From Corynebacterium jeddahense (GTDB lineage Bacteria > Actinomycetota > Actinomycetes > Mycobacteriales > Mycobacteriaceae): a DNA stretch of 64,000 nt. Both the position numbers and the translations under genes were made by a program. The notes below the pieces were generated by a model. That model did no database searches, was not told the origin of the DNA, and saw only the letters and a program-made list of their open reading frames with translations. Position 1 is the stretch's first letter. Each line of letters begins with the position of its first letter. The stretch spans positions 1,488,001 to 1,552,000 of the forward strand of contig NZ_CP063194.1 of the NCBI RefSeq assembly GCF_028609865.1. Reading direction: 5' to 3'. Below, piece by piece: positions 37,655 through 47,004 of the stretch.

Positions 37655-38647
37655 ATGACCCAACCGGATCGCGCCGCGCAAGAGAACGAGGAAGCTGTCG
37701 ACCGCGGCAGCCGCAGGAACCAGACAAACGACAATCCGTCCGCGGATCTGGTTCGTGTCTACCTCAACGGCATTGGCAAGACCGCCCTCCTCGACGCGGA
37801 AGAGGAGGTGGAGCTCGCCCAGCAGATCGAGGTCGGCCTCTACGCCCAGCACCTGCTCGATGACCCGGACGCGCACCTCACGCGAGCCATGAAGCGCGAC
37901 CTGAAGATCCTGGCGAAGGAAGGCCGTAAGGCGCGCGCCCACCTCCTCGAGGCGAACCTCCGACTCGTGGTGTCCCTGGCCAAGCGCTACACGGGCCGCG
38001 GCATGCCGCTGCTCGACCTCATCCAGGAGGGCAACCTCGGCCTCATCCGCGCGATGGAGAAGTTCGACTACACGAAGGGCTTCAAGTTCTCCACGTACGC
38101 GACGTGGTGGATCCGCCAGGCCATCACCCGCGGCATGGCGGATCAGTCCCGCACCATCCGCCTCCCAGTCCACCTCGTCGAGCAGGTGAACAAGCTCTCG
38201 CGCATCCGCCGCGAGATGTACCAGTCCCTCGGGCGCGAACCCACGAACGAGGAGCTGGCGGAGGAATCCGGCATCGATGAGTCGAAGATCGAGATGCTGC
38301 TGCGCCAGTCCCGCGACCCGGTCAGTCTGGACATGCCGGTCGGCGCGGACGAGGAGGCGCCGCTCGGCGACTTCATCGAGGACGCCGAGGCGACCGACGC
38401 GGAAGACGCTGTGGTAACCACCCTGCGCCACGACGACATCGAGGACATCATCAACGGCCTCGAGCAGCGCGAGCAGGACGTCATCCGGATGCGCTACGGC
38501 CTGACCGACGGCGTGCCCCGCACCCTCGACCAGATCGGCCGCCAGTACGGCCTGTCCCGCGAGCGCGTGCGCCAGATCGAGCGCGAGGTCATGGCGAAGC
38601 TCCGCGCCGGCGAGCGCGCCGACCGCCTGCGCGACTACGCGCTCTAG
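37655..38647 (+). CDS. sigB: Alternative principal-like sigma factor SigB
   Basis: 330 residues. Core almost parallel to Sig[56 protein letters not shown] and [20 protein letters not shown], but only about 30 residues before region 1.2. In corynebacteria SigB drives general stress and transition-phase genes. AGGAGG lies 12 nt before the ATG, and an ECF-type promoter is visible upstream. Next gene is dtxR as in related species. Confidence 0.95.
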   Translation: MTQPDRAAQENEEAVDRGSRRNQTNDNPSADLVRVYLNGIGKTALLDAEEEVELAQQIEVGLYAQHLLDDPDAHLTRAMKRDLKILAKEGRKARAHLLEANLRLVVSLAKRYTGRGMPLLDLIQEGNLGLIRAMEKFDYTKGFKFSTYATWWIRQAITRGMADQSRTIRLPVHLVEQVNKLSRIRREMYQSLGREPTNEELAEESGIDESKIEMLLRQSRDPVSLDMPVGADEEAPLGDFIEDAEATDAEDAVVTTLRHDDIEDIINGLEQREQDVIRMRYGLTDGVPRTLDQIGRQYGLSRERVRQIEREVMAKLRAGERADRLRDYAL

Positions 38648-38663
38648 CGCCACCGCGCCCCGC

Positions 38664-38702
38664 AGCCCAGCTACCCCGCCGCACGTCGGCAGTAGCTGGG
38701 CT
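38664..38702 (+). terminator. Terminator downstream of sigB
   Basis: AGCCCAGCTAC (38664-38674) pairs perfectly with GTAGCTGGGCT (38692-38702), followed by a short T-containing stretch. A TACAGT -10 for dtxR overlaps its 3' edge (38702-38707). Confidence 0.65.
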
Positions 38703-38762
38703 ACAGTATTTCTCTATCGCCCTGAACCGTCTCCGCAACCGCGAATAGAAGGATGAAGCATC

Positions 38763-39452
38763 GTGCGCGACCTCGTCGACACCACAGAGATGTACCTCCG
38801 CACCGTCTATGAGCTCGAAGAGGAGGGCATCACTCCCCTGCGCGCCCGTATCGCCGAGCGCCTCGAGCAGTCGGGGCCGACAGTGTCGCAGACGGTTGCC
38901 CGCATGGAGCGAGACGGCCTCATCGTCGTGGAGCACGACCGCTCGCTTTCGCTCACCGACGCAGGGCGCGAGCGCGCCACCGCGGTGATGCGCAAGCACC
39001 GGCTCGCGGAGCGCCTGCTTACCGACGTACTCAAGCTCGACCTCAGCCAGGTCCACGAGGAGGCGTGCCGGTGGGAGCACGTGATGAGCGACGAGGTGGA
39101 ACGCCGCGTCGTCGCGGTCCTGGACAACCCGACGTGCTCCCCGTTCGGCAACCCGATCCCGGCGCTCGACGAGCTGGGGGTCGCCTCCCCGTCGTCGCCA
39201 GAGCTGGGAACGCGCGCGTCGGACCTGCGGCTGAAGGAGCCGGTGCGTGCACGCGTCGTCCAGATCAGTGAAATCCTCCAGGTGCCTCTGGAGGACGGTC
39301 TGTCCCTCGCGGCGACGGGCCACCTCGTCGGCGAGGTGGTCACGCTCAGCCCGCTGGAGGCAGGCGGCGTCGCCATCGATACCGCCGAGGGCAAACATTT
39401 CGAGCTTCCGGGCGATGTCGCCCACGCGCTGCGCGTGGAGCAGGAAGCGTAA
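38763..39452 (+). CDS. dtxR: Iron-dependent repressor DtxR
   Basis: Fe(II)-activated global repressor of iron uptake; 229 residues. Ligands sit at the same numbers as in C. diphtheriae DtxR: Met10, Cys102, Glu105, His106 (site 2) and His79, Glu83, His98 (site 1). N-terminal winged helix with recognition region [17 protein letters not shown] and a C-terminal SH3-like domain after [23 protein letters not shown] precedes the GTG. galE follows after 20 nt. Confidence 0.96.
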   Translation: MRDLVDTTEMYLRTVYELEEEGITPLRARIAERLEQSGPTVSQTVARMERDGLIVVEHDRSLSLTDAGRERATAVMRKHRLAERLLTDVLKLDLSQVHEEACRWEHVMSDEVERRVVAVLDNPTCSPFGNPIPALDELGVASPSSPELGTRASDLRLKEPVRARVVQISEILQVPLEDGLSLAATGHLVGEVVTLSPLEAGGVAIDTAEGKHFELPGDVAHALRVEQEA

Positions 39453-39472
39453 GGCAGGAGAGGAAACAGCAC

Positions 39473-40456
39473 ATGAAGCTCGTAGTCACCGGCGGCGCCG
39501 GGTACGTGGGAAGCGTCTGCGCGGCGACGCTCATCGAGGCCGGCCACGAGGTCGTTGTCATCGATGATTTGAGCACGGGCAACCGCTACGCGGTGCCCGA
39601 GGGGGCGGCGTTCGTCGAGGGCAATCTCGTCGACGTGGCCGACGAGATCCTCGGCGGCGGGGACGTCGACGGCGTGCTCCACTTCGCTGCACGCTCCCTC
39701 GTCGGCGAGTCGGTCGAGGACCCGGCGAAATACTGGCACGGCAACCTCGACGTCACCCTGTCCCTGCTCGACGCGATGCGCCGCCACGGCGTGCACAGCC
39801 TCGTGTTCTCCTCCACCGCCGCCACATATGGGGAGCCGGACGTGGTGCCGATCACCGAAGACGCGGCGACCCGCCCGACCAACCCGTACGGCGCGACGAA
39901 GCTGGCCATCGACTACGCCATTACGTCGTACTGCAACGCGTACGGCTTGGGCGCGACCAGTTTGCGGTACTTCAACGTCGCCGGCGCGCACGACGGAGTG
40001 GGCGAGAACCACCTCACCGAGACGCACCTCATCCCGATCGTGCTCCAGGTGGCGATGGGCTACCGCGAGAAGATCATGGTCTACGGCGACGACTGGCCTA
40101 CTAAGGACGGCACCTGCGTGCGCGACTATATCCACGTGCGCGACCTCGCCGACGCGCACCTCCTGGCACTGCAGTCGAACTCCCCCGGCACGCACCGCAT
40201 CTACAACCTCGGCTCGGGCGACGGTTACTCCGTGCGCGAGGTCATCGACGTGTGCCGCGAGGTTACCGGCCACCCGATCCCGGCCGAGGTGGCGCCGCGC
40301 CGCGCTGGCGACCCGGCGGTGCTCATCGCGTCCTCGGAGAAGATCCGCAGCGATCTCGGCTGGGACCCGACGCGCACCGAGCTGCACCGGATCGTCGAGG
40401 ACGCCTGGGAATTCACCCGCGCGCTCGGCGACCGGTCCCACTCCGCCCGGCGCTAG
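39473..40456 (+). CDS. galE: UDP-glucose 4-epimerase
   Basis: Interconverts UDP-glucose and UDP-galactose, needed for the galactan of the cell wall; 327 residues. SDR fold: NAD motif [22 protein letters not shown] with the catalytic Ser/Thr, YxxxK in [13 protein letters not shown], substrate loop [28 protein letters not shown] precedes the ATG. Forms a probable operon with dtxR, as in other corynebacteria. Its TAG overlaps the stop of the convergent DUF4192 gene (shared CTAG). Confidence 0.95.
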   Translation: MKLVVTGGAGYVGSVCAATLIEAGHEVVVIDDLSTGNRYAVPEGAAFVEGNLVDVADEILGGGDVDGVLHFAARSLVGESVEDPAKYWHGNLDVTLSLLDAMRRHGVHSLVFSSTAATYGEPDVVPITEDAATRPTNPYGATKLAIDYAITSYCNAYGLGATSLRYFNVAGAHDGVGENHLTETHLIPIVLQVAMGYREKIMVYGDDWPTKDGTCVRDYIHVRDLADAHLLALQSNSPGTHRIYNLGSGDGYSVREVIDVCREVTGHPIPAEVAPRRAGDPAVLIASSEKIRSDLGWDPTRTELHRIVEDAWEFTRALGDRSHSARR

Positions 40457-41628
40457 CCGTCGGCCTGCGCCGCCGCCCGTCGCTCGACCTCGCGCCAGGT
40501 GTCCCGGCAGCCGCGCCTGCTGAGTTCGATTAACGCGCCTGCCTGGCCGACGCCGAGGACGTTTGCCAGCAGCCCGGCGAGCGAGTGCGCCGGTACCTCG
40601 TCGTCCGCGCACATGAGCGCGACGCTTGCCCACCCGTGCAGCTGCTGCGAGACCGCGACCATCGCCCAGAGGCACAGGGCGTTGGCGCGGATGCGGCCGC
40701 TGAAGTTGCGCGCGACGCTCACCAGCACGGCGCTCGCGGCGCCAGGATGGTCGAGCGCGTGCTCGATGAGGCAGTCGCGCAGCATGTTGCGCGTGAGCAT
40801 CGCGGCGACGAGCTCGACGTCGGCGGCGGAGGCGAACACGTCGTCGAGAATGAGGCTGCCCTCGCTGTCGATGAGCTTGACGTTCGGGGCTGCCAGGAAC
40901 ACGTTGGAGGCCGCCTTCATCTGGCGCAGCGCGAGCCACGGTGCCGACTGGGTGAGTTCGAGCAGCTCGGCGCCTTTCCGGTACGCCTCCGGCGCGATCG
41001 CCTCGCTCATCGCCACGTCGGCGTCGGAGACGGGGTCGAAATGGCGAAACACGTCGTCGCGGTGGAGCTCGGGCAGGACCCCGTGGGTGATCAGCGGGCG
41101 CATCGCGGCAGAGGCGGCGACGGAGGCGACGGTTCCGCAGTGGTACCCGGCGTCCCATCCCCACGAGTCGAATATTTCCGCATCGGGGCCGAAGACGAGC
41201 TGGTAGTGGGTGCCGTCCGCGATCTCGGAGACGATCCAGCAGGCCTCCACGAGCTCGCCGAACTCGTCGGCCGCCTGGTGCAGGCCCGCCGCGGCGGCGG
41301 CGACCATGTCCGAGTGCGGCACGCGGGTCACGATCACGGCGAAGGTGGCGACGTGGTTGCCCGCTGGAACGCGCTGGAGGGCACGCTGGATACTGGTGGT
41401 GCTGCCGAGGTCGGCGTCGAGGTACGCCCCCACGTCGAGCGCGCCAGGCTCGCCCGGGCGCGCGTAGAGGCTGACGAGGATCACGGCCTCGTTCGGGAAG
41501 TACCCGAGCGCGCCCGGGATGGAAGCGATGAGGTGGGACGGGGACTGGAGTGCGGCGGCGGTTTCGAACTGGGCAGTCTGATCGCCAGGCTGATTTGTTC
41601 CTTGCGGTTGCGGTTGAGTATTCGTCAT
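40453..41628 (-). CDS. DUF4192 family protein
   Basis: 391 residues from the ATG at 41628. Recognisable family blocks: [26 protein letters not shown] near the N-terminus, [20 protein letters not shown], and the C-terminal [24 protein letters not shown]. Function unknown; conserved near dtxR/galE in mycolata. The start codon lies within a perfect 7-bp inverted repeat with 4-nt spacer (41623-41640), which may be an operator; a TATACT hexamer is part of it. Confidence 0.85.
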   Translation of the reverse strand: MTNTQPQPQGTNQPGDQTAQFETAAALQSPSHLIASIPGALGYFPNEAVILVSLYARPGEPGALDVGAYLDADLGSTTSIQRALQRVPAGNHVATFAVIVTRVPHSDMVAAAAAGLHQAADEFGELVEACWIVSEIADGTHYQLVFGPDAEIFDSWGWDAGYHCGTVASVAASAAMRPLITHGVLPELHRDDVFRHFDPVSDADVAMSEAIAPEAYRKGAELLELTQSAPWLALRQMKAASNVFLAAPNVKLIDSEGSLILDDVFASAADVELVAAMLTRNMLRDCLIEHALDHPGAASAVLVSVARNFSGRIRANALCLWAMVAVSQQLHGWASVALMCADDEVPAHSLAGLLANVLGVGQAGALIELSRRGCRDTWREVERRAAAQADG

Positions 41629-41640
41629 AAGTATATGACG
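41623..41640. promoter_or_regulatory. Inverted repeat over the DUF4192 start codon
   Basis: CGTCATA - AGTA - TATGACG. On the minus strand it includes TATACT directly before the ATG. Confidence 0.4.
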
Positions 41641-41825
41641 CAGAAACCACCCCTCCGGTTCCCTCGCGCACCGGAAAATATCGGCCCGCCGCGCCTGGGC
41701 GGGCCCGGCGTCGGGCACAATGGACACTCCACGTGGGCGGGCGCCGGGAATGATTCGGTTCCCCCGCCCGTTGTGCAGGTGGAGCGAGCCGGCAATCCGG
41801 CTCCGATGTTTGAGGAGGCCACACC

Positions 41826-42893
41826 ATGACGCAGGATCGTCGAATGTACGAACTGGAGTACCCCGCGCCCCGCGTCGGCGAGGAATCGTCGCCGGGGCCG
41901 ACGCTCGTCATCGCGATGCACGGCTACGCCGACGCCGGGCACGCGGTCGAGTCCGCGGCCGACCATCTCAAGGCCGCGCTGGAGTCCCGCACCGTCGCCA
42001 CGTTCAGCAACGACGAGCTCATCGACTACCGCTCGCGGCGCCCGACGGTGACCATGGCGCATGCCGAGATCACCGACGTCGCCGACCTACAGCTGGATAT
42101 GCGCGTGCTCCGCGACGAGCAGGGCGCGTCGTTCCTCCTGCTCTCCGGCCCCGAGCCGGACCTGCGGTGGGAGGCGTTCAGCGAGGCCGTCGCGGACCTC
42201 GCGGACCGCTTCGACGCCGCCCAGACGATCTGCCTGTACGCGGCCCCGATGGGTGCGCCGCACACCCGGCCGCTCGTCGTGTCCGCGCACGGCAACGACC
42301 GGGACCTCGTCGGGTCGATGTTCACCTTCGACGGGATGGTGAGCGTGCCCGGCTCCGCGTCGATCCTCATCGAGCGCGAGCTGCACAAGCGCGGGCGCAG
42401 CGTCGCCGGGTACACCGCCCACGTGCCCCACTACGTCGCGGCGTCGCCGTACCCGCACGCCACGTTCCAGCTCCTGCAGTCCGTCGAGGACTCGACCGAC
42501 CTGCAGTTCCCGCTGCGCTCGATCGAGGCGGACATGGCTCGCATTTCCCAGCAGCTCGCGGAGCAGACCAACAACTCCGAGGAGATCACCCAGGTGGTGC
42601 AGGCGCTCGAGGAGCACTACGACCGGGAGATGGACGAGTACCGCAACCGCCACCCGCAGGCGATGATGCCGGGCGAGGCGCAGATGCCCACCGGCGAGGA
42701 GATCAGCGAGGCGTTCGAGAACTACCTCACCGCCATCGAGGACCGCGACCGCGGGGATCGCCGTGGCCTGCCCCGCAGCGAGGAGGACGACCAGCGCCTG
42801 CGGGACCACTACGTCATCGACCCCGACGCACCCGAGGACGAGACCGGCGGCGAACCCGGCGACGACCCCGGCGAACCCGGCGACCGCGGCTAG
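41826..42893 (+). CDS. PAC2 family protein
   Basis: 355 residues; GAGGAGG 8 nt before the ATG. PAC2 core from TLVIAMHGYADAGHAVESAADHL through LLLSGPEPDLRWEAF to GYTAHVPHYVAASPYP. PAC2 proteins act as chaperone-like partners of 20S proteasome assembly in eukaryotes; the bacterial role is not established. The tail is acidic and Gly/Pro-rich (EDETGGEPGDDPGEPGDRG). It precedes the DUF3516 helicase by 51 bp. Confidence 0.9.
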   Translation: MTQDRRMYELEYPAPRVGEESSPGPTLVIAMHGYADAGHAVESAADHLKAALESRTVATFSNDELIDYRSRRPTVTMAHAEITDVADLQLDMRVLRDEQGASFLLLSGPEPDLRWEAFSEAVADLADRFDAAQTICLYAAPMGAPHTRPLVVSAHGNDRDLVGSMFTFDGMVSVPGSASILIERELHKRGRSVAGYTAHVPHYVAASPYPHATFQLLQSVEDSTDLQFPLRSIEADMARISQQLAEQTNNSEEITQVVQALEEHYDREMDEYRNRHPQAMMPGEAQMPTGEEISEAFENYLTAIEDRDRGDRRGLPRSEEDDQRLRDHYVIDPDAPEDETGGEPGDDPGEPGDRG

Positions 42894-42931
42894 GCCCGCT
42901 CGGGCGGCCGGGGTCGTGTCGGGGCGTCGGC

Positions 42932-42937
42932 TACGGT
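42932..42937 (+). promoter_or_regulatory. -10 of the DUF3516 helicase gene
   Basis: TACGGT with exactly 7 nt to the GTG at 42945. Confidence 0.45.
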
Positions 42938-42944
42938 TGAACGC

Positions 42945-45518
42945 GTGACGCTCACCGACATGCTTGCAGACATCGCCGAGGCCCCGGAAAACCTGTTCGA
43001 GGACGCGGTCTGGGATTCGTTCACCGCGTGGACCGCCTCCCGCGGGATCACCCTCTACCCGGCGCAGGAGGAGGCGTCCCTCGCGCTACTCGCCGGCGAC
43101 AACGTCATCCTCGCCACCCCAACCGGCTCGGGGAAGTCGATGGTGGCCAACGCCGCGCACTTCATCGCGCTGGCGCGCGGGCAGCGGACGTTCTACACCG
43201 CCCCTATCAAGGCACTGGTGAGCGAGAAGTTTTTCGCGCTGTGCGAGATCTTCGGCCCGGAAAACGTGGGGATGATGACGGGTGATGCGACGGTCAACGG
43301 CAACGCCCCCATCATCGCGGCGACGGCGGAGATCGTCGCTAATATCGCCCTGCGCGAAGGGGCGAACGCGCGCATCGACCAGGTGGTGATGGACGAGTTC
43401 CACTACTACTCCGAGCCCGACCGCGGCTGGGCGTGGCAGGTGCCGCTGCTCGAGCTGCCCAAGGCGCAGTTCCTGCTCATGTCCGCCACGCTCGGCGACA
43501 CCGCCTGGCTCGAGGAGGACCTCTCGCGGCGCACCGGCCGGCGCACCACCTACGTCGGCGGGGCCCAGCGTCCCGTCCCCCTCGACTTCCACTACGTGTT
43601 CACCCCGGTCCACGAGACCATCGAGGAACTCCTCGCCGACGGCAAGGCGCCGATCTACGTCGTCCACTTCTCCCAGCGGGAGGCCACCGAACGCGCCCAA
43701 GCGCTCACGAGCATGAAGATGGTCACGGCGGAAGAAAAGGCCCGCATCGCGGAGGAGATCGGAGACTTTCGCTTTACGACGACCTTCGGCAAGACCCTCT
43801 CAAAACTCGTCCGCCAGGGCATCGGCATCCACCACGCGGGCATGCTGCCGAAGTACCGCCGCCTCGTCGAGCGCCTCTCGCAGACCGGCCTGCTCAAGGT
43901 GATCTGCGGCACGGACACCCTCGGCGTCGGCATCAACGTGCCCATCCGCACGGTGCTCATCACGGGGTTGGCAAAGTACGACGGCACCCGCAGCCGCATC
44001 CTGAAGTCCCGCGAGTTCCACCAGATCGCGGGGCGCGCTGGCCGCGCCGGGTACGACACGGAGGGCACCGTCATCGTGGAGGCGCCGGAGCACGAGATCG
44101 AAAACGTCAAGCTGCGGCGCAAGGCGGGCGACGACCCCGCGAAGCTGAAGAAGCTGCGGAAAAAGTCGGCGCGCGAGGGCGAGGTGTCCTGGTCGGAGAA
44201 GACCTTCGAGCGTCTCAAGGTCGCGGAGCCCGAGGAGCTGACCAGCCAGTTCAAGGTGTCCAACTCGATGCTGCTCAACGTCGTCGCCCGCCCCGGGGAC
44301 GGCTACGAGCACATGCGCCACCTCCTGCGCACCAACCACGACAACCGGGCGAAGCAGAACCGCGACATCGTCACCGCGGTTCACCTGTTCCGCGGGCTGG
44401 TCAACGCCGGCGTGGTCGAGCGCACGCCCGACTCCCCCGCCTTCCGCCCGTACACGCTCACCCAGGAACTCGACCGTGATTTCGCGCTCAACCAGCCGCT
44501 CGCCCCGTTCGCGCTCGCGTTCCTGTCGCTCCTCGACCCGGAGTCGGAGACGTACACGCTCGACGTGATCTCCGCCTTCGAGGCGATCCTCGACGATCCC
44601 CGCCAGCTACTGCAGGCGCAGCAGACCGCCGCGCGCGGCGAGGAGATCGCGGCGCTGAAGGCGGAAGGCGTGGACTACACGGAGCGCATGGCGATCGTCG
44701 AGGACGTCACCTACCCCAAGCCGCTGGAGGACGAGCTCGAAGAGGCGTTCGAGACCTTCTGCGAGGGTAACCCGTGGGCGAAGGAATTCGAGCTCTCGCC
44801 CAAGTCGGTGGTGCGCGACATGATCGAGCACGCGATGACGTTTTCCGACCTCACCGCCACCTACGGCCTCGCCCGGTCAGAGGGTGTGGTGCTGCGCTAC
44901 CTCACCGACGCGTGGCGCACGCTGTCTTACTCCGTCCCGGAGGCGTACATAAACGACGAGCTCGAGGACATCGTCGTCTGGCTCGGCGAGCTCATTCGCC
45001 AGGTGGATTCCTCGCTTATCGACGAGTGGGCGCACATGACGGGCGACGACCAGCCGGTGGGCCAGGACACCATCGACCGGGAGCTCGCCTTCGGCGTGGA
45101 GGACCCGACGGCGCTCACCGCGAACCGGCGCGCGTTCACCATCATGGTGCGCAACTTCTTCTTCCGCCTCGTCGAACTGTTCGCCTACGAGAAGGAGGAC
45201 CAGCTCGCGGGGATGCTGGACTACCTCGACCCGGACGCGCGTCTCGATTGGCCGCAGGCGATGGACGACTACTTCGACGAGTACGACGACGTGGACCTCG
45301 GGCCGGACGCCCGCGGGCCCGAGCACTTCCGCATTGAGGACACGACCGGGCGGCGGTGGCCCGTCACCCAAATCATCAAAGACCCGGACGGCGACAACGC
45401 GTTCCAGCTCCACGGCGTGGTGGACCTCGACGCGTCCGACGAGGCGGGCGAGGTGCGGCTGGCGTCGCTCGAGATGCGGGGGCTGCGGGGGCTGGCCGGA
45501 GGCGTCGATACGCAATAG
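42945..45518 (+). CDS. DEAD/DEAH-box helicase with DUF3516 domain
   Basis: 857-residue superfamily II (Ski2-like) helicase. Walker A ATPTGSGKS at about 57-65, motif Ia YTAPIKALVSEKFF, motif II DEFHYY, motif III LLMSATLGD, and motif VI QIAGRAGRAGYD. The C-terminal ~300 residues are the DUF3516 extension of actinobacteria. Probably an RNA helicase; substrate unknown. A predicted leaderless start. The 3' end contains the decamer GTCGATACGC (45504-45513), encoding the last residues VDTQ before TAG. Confidence 0.9.
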   Translation: MTLTDMLADIAEAPENLFEDAVWDSFTAWTASRGITLYPAQEEASLALLAGDNVILATPTGSGKSMVANAAHFIALARGQRTFYTAPIKALVSEKFFALCEIFGPENVGMMTGDATVNGNAPIIAATAEIVANIALREGANARIDQVVMDEFHYYSEPDRGWAWQVPLLELPKAQFLLMSATLGDTAWLEEDLSRRTGRRTTYVGGAQRPVPLDFHYVFTPVHETIEELLADGKAPIYVVHFSQREATERAQALTSMKMVTAEEKARIAEEIGDFRFTTTFGKTLSKLVRQGIGIHHAGMLPKYRRLVERLSQTGLLKVICGTDTLGVGINVPIRTVLITGLAKYDGTRSRILKSREFHQIAGRAGRAGYDTEGTVIVEAPEHEIENVKLRRKAGDDPAKLKKLRKKSAREGEVSWSEKTFERLKVAEPEELTSQFKVSNSMLLNVVARPGDGYEHMRHLLRTNHDNRAKQNRDIVTAVHLFRGLVNAGVVERTPDSPAFRPYTLTQELDRDFALNQPLAPFALAFLSLLDPESETYTLDVISAFEAILDDPRQLLQAQQTAARGEEIAALKAEGVDYTERMAIVEDVTYPKPLEDELEEAFETFCEGNPWAKEFELSPKSVVRDMIEHAMTFSDLTATYGLARSEGVVLRYLTDAWRTLSYSVPEAYINDELEDIVVWLGELIRQVDSSLIDEWAHMTGDDQPVGQDTIDRELAFGVEDPTALTANRRAFTIMVRNFFFRLVELFAYEKEDQLAGMLDYLDPDARLDWPQAMDDYFDEYDDVDLGPDARGPEHFRIEDTTGRRWPVTQIIKDPDGDNAFQLHGVVDLDASDEAGEVRLASLEMRGLRGLAGGVDTQ

Positions 45519-45530
45519 CCCGAACTGCCT

Positions 45531-45546
45531 GCCCCGCGGGCGGGGC
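45531..45546 (+). terminator. GC hairpin downstream of DUF3516 helicase gene
   Basis: GCCCCG-CGGG-CGGGGC, with no U-run; weak terminator candidate. Confidence 0.35.
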
Positions 45547-45598
45547 TGCGGTACATTACCTCAAGCACAACGATTCCCCGAAGTGAGGAGGACCACAC

Positions 45599-46846
45599 AT
45601 GACCCGCACACTCGTCGTCGGCGCCGGCATGACCGGCCTGGCCACCGCGTGGCACCTGCAGGAATACGGCCACGACGTGGAGGTGATCGACCGCATCGGC
45701 GTCGCCGCGGGCTCCTCCTGGGGCAACGCGGGCTGGCTCGCACCGGGCAAGACCATCCCGCTGTCGAACTCGAGCCTCTGGGCGTACGGGCCCACCGCGC
45801 TCTTTGACAAGCACGCCGCGCTCGACGTGCCGGTGCGCATCGACCCGAAGCTGTGGCGCTTCTGCGCGAACTTCATGGCGCACGCGACGGGCCGCGCCTG
45901 GGACAAGACGATGGCCGGGCTGACCAAGGCCGACCTCGCGGCGCTCGCCGCATTCGACGAGCTCGAGGCCGGCGGCGTCCAGGCGCACACGAACGAGGGC
46001 CCCTTCATCATCGGCTTCGAGGATGAGGACCACGCCGCCGGCTTCCTCAAGGAAGTCGAGGGCGCGCAGCGCCACGGCCAGGACATCCCTTTCGAGCAGA
46101 TCACGCTTGACGACGCACGCACCGACGCCCCGATGCTCACCGACAAGGTCGGCGCGACGTACCGCATGGGCGGACAGCGCTTCATCGAGCCTGGCCCGTA
46201 CTGCCAGGCGATCGCGGGCTCGATCGTCGAGCGCGGGGGCACGATCACCACCGGCGTCGAGGTGGTCGAGGTGCGTTCCACCCGCAAGCCCGCCGTGAAA
46301 CTGGCCACCGGCGAGTGGCTCGCCGCGGACAACGTCGTCATCGCCACCGGCGCCTGGCTACCCAAGCTGGCGAAGGACCTCGGCGTGACCACCCTCGTGC
46401 AGGCCGGCCGCGGCTACTCGTTCTCCGTGGAGACGGCAGAGCCGGCGACCTGCCCCGTCTACCTACCGGATCCGAAGATCGCCTGCACCCCGTACCAGGG
46501 CCGCTTCCGCGTCGCCGGCACCATGGAGTTCCGCGGGCCGGACGAGCCGTTCCAGCCCGGCCGCATCGACTCGATCATCCACACGACGAAGCCGTTCTTC
46601 CGCGGCATCGACTGGGAGGACCGCCAGGACGAGTGGGTCGGCTCGCGCCCAGTCACCCCGGACGGGCTGCCGCTCGTCGGCGCGACGAAGGTGCCCAACG
46701 TGTACACGAACGGCGGCCACGGCATGTGGGGCATCATCCTCGGCCCGCTGTCCGGCAAGATGCTGGCCAAGCAGATCGCCACCGGCGAGGTCGACGAGAC
46801 GATCAAGCCGTTCGACCCACTGCGCGGGCCGTTCGGCGGCCTCTAG
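45599..46846 (+). CDS. FAD-dependent D-amino-acid dehydrogenase (DadA-like)
   Basis: 415-residue DAO-family flavoprotein. FAD-binding motif TLVVGAGMTGLATAWHLQEYG, the DadA-type SSWGNAGWLAPGKTIPLS loop, and the C-terminal GLPLVGATKVPNVYTNGGHGMWG FAD motif. Such enzymes oxidise D-amino acids to 2-oxo acids and pass electrons to the respiratory chain. Its neighbours (putA, permease, ornithine cyclodeaminase) suggest amino-acid catabolism, possibly D-proline or D-alanine; the substrate is not readable. GAGGAGGACC precedes the ATG, and a TACATT -10 candidate lies at 45552-45557. Confidence 0.85.
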   Translation: MTRTLVVGAGMTGLATAWHLQEYGHDVEVIDRIGVAAGSSWGNAGWLAPGKTIPLSNSSLWAYGPTALFDKHAALDVPVRIDPKLWRFCANFMAHATGRAWDKTMAGLTKADLAALAAFDELEAGGVQAHTNEGPFIIGFEDEDHAAGFLKEVEGAQRHGQDIPFEQITLDDARTDAPMLTDKVGATYRMGGQRFIEPGPYCQAIAGSIVERGGTITTGVEVVEVRSTRKPAVKLATGEWLAADNVVIATGAWLPKLAKDLGVTTLVQAGRGYSFSVETAEPATCPVYLPDPKIACTPYQGRFRVAGTMEFRGPDEPFQPGRIDSIIHTTKPFFRGIDWEDRQDEWVGSRPVTPDGLPLVGATKVPNVYTNGGHGMWGIILGPLSGKMLAKQIATGEVDETIKPFDPLRGPFGGL

Positions 46847-46867
46847 GCCCCACCTCCTCCCCCGCCA

Positions 46868-46901
46868 CCCCCGCTCGAACCACGGTGTGAGCGGGGGTTT
46901 T
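46868..46901 (+). terminator. Rho-independent terminator of the DadA-like gene
   Basis: CCCCCGCTC (46868-46876) pairs with GAGCGGGGG (46889-46897), followed by TTTT. Confidence 0.85.
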
Positions 46902-46931
46902 GCGTCACGGCGGAAAAACACCGGGGCGGTT

Positions 46932-46982
46932 GTCATGAAGCTCCCACTCCTGGCCTAAGTTATGCGTTGTCACATTCATGAC
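46932..46982. promoter_or_regulatory. Inverted repeat in the putA promoter region
   Basis: GTCATGAA (46932-46939) and TTCATGAC (46975-46982) are perfect inverted copies 35 nt apart. A -10-like TAAGTT (46956-46961) lies between them. Candidate operator for proline- or nitrogen-responsive control. Confidence 0.4.
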
Positions 46983-47004
46983 TCTTGAGTGATAAGGAAC
47001 ACAG

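Noticed and set aside
38807..41911. Very long open frame (over 1000 codons) on the minus strand opposite dtxR and galE
   Set aside because: It lies antisense to well-recognised genes, is Arg/Ala/Pro-rich as expected from GC-rich antisense frames, and shows no family motifs.
45599..46846. Glycine/sarcosine oxidase as identity of the FAD enzyme
   Set aside because: The SSWGNAGWLAPGKTIPLS loop and overall length fit DadA-type dehydrogenases better, though the substrate stays open.
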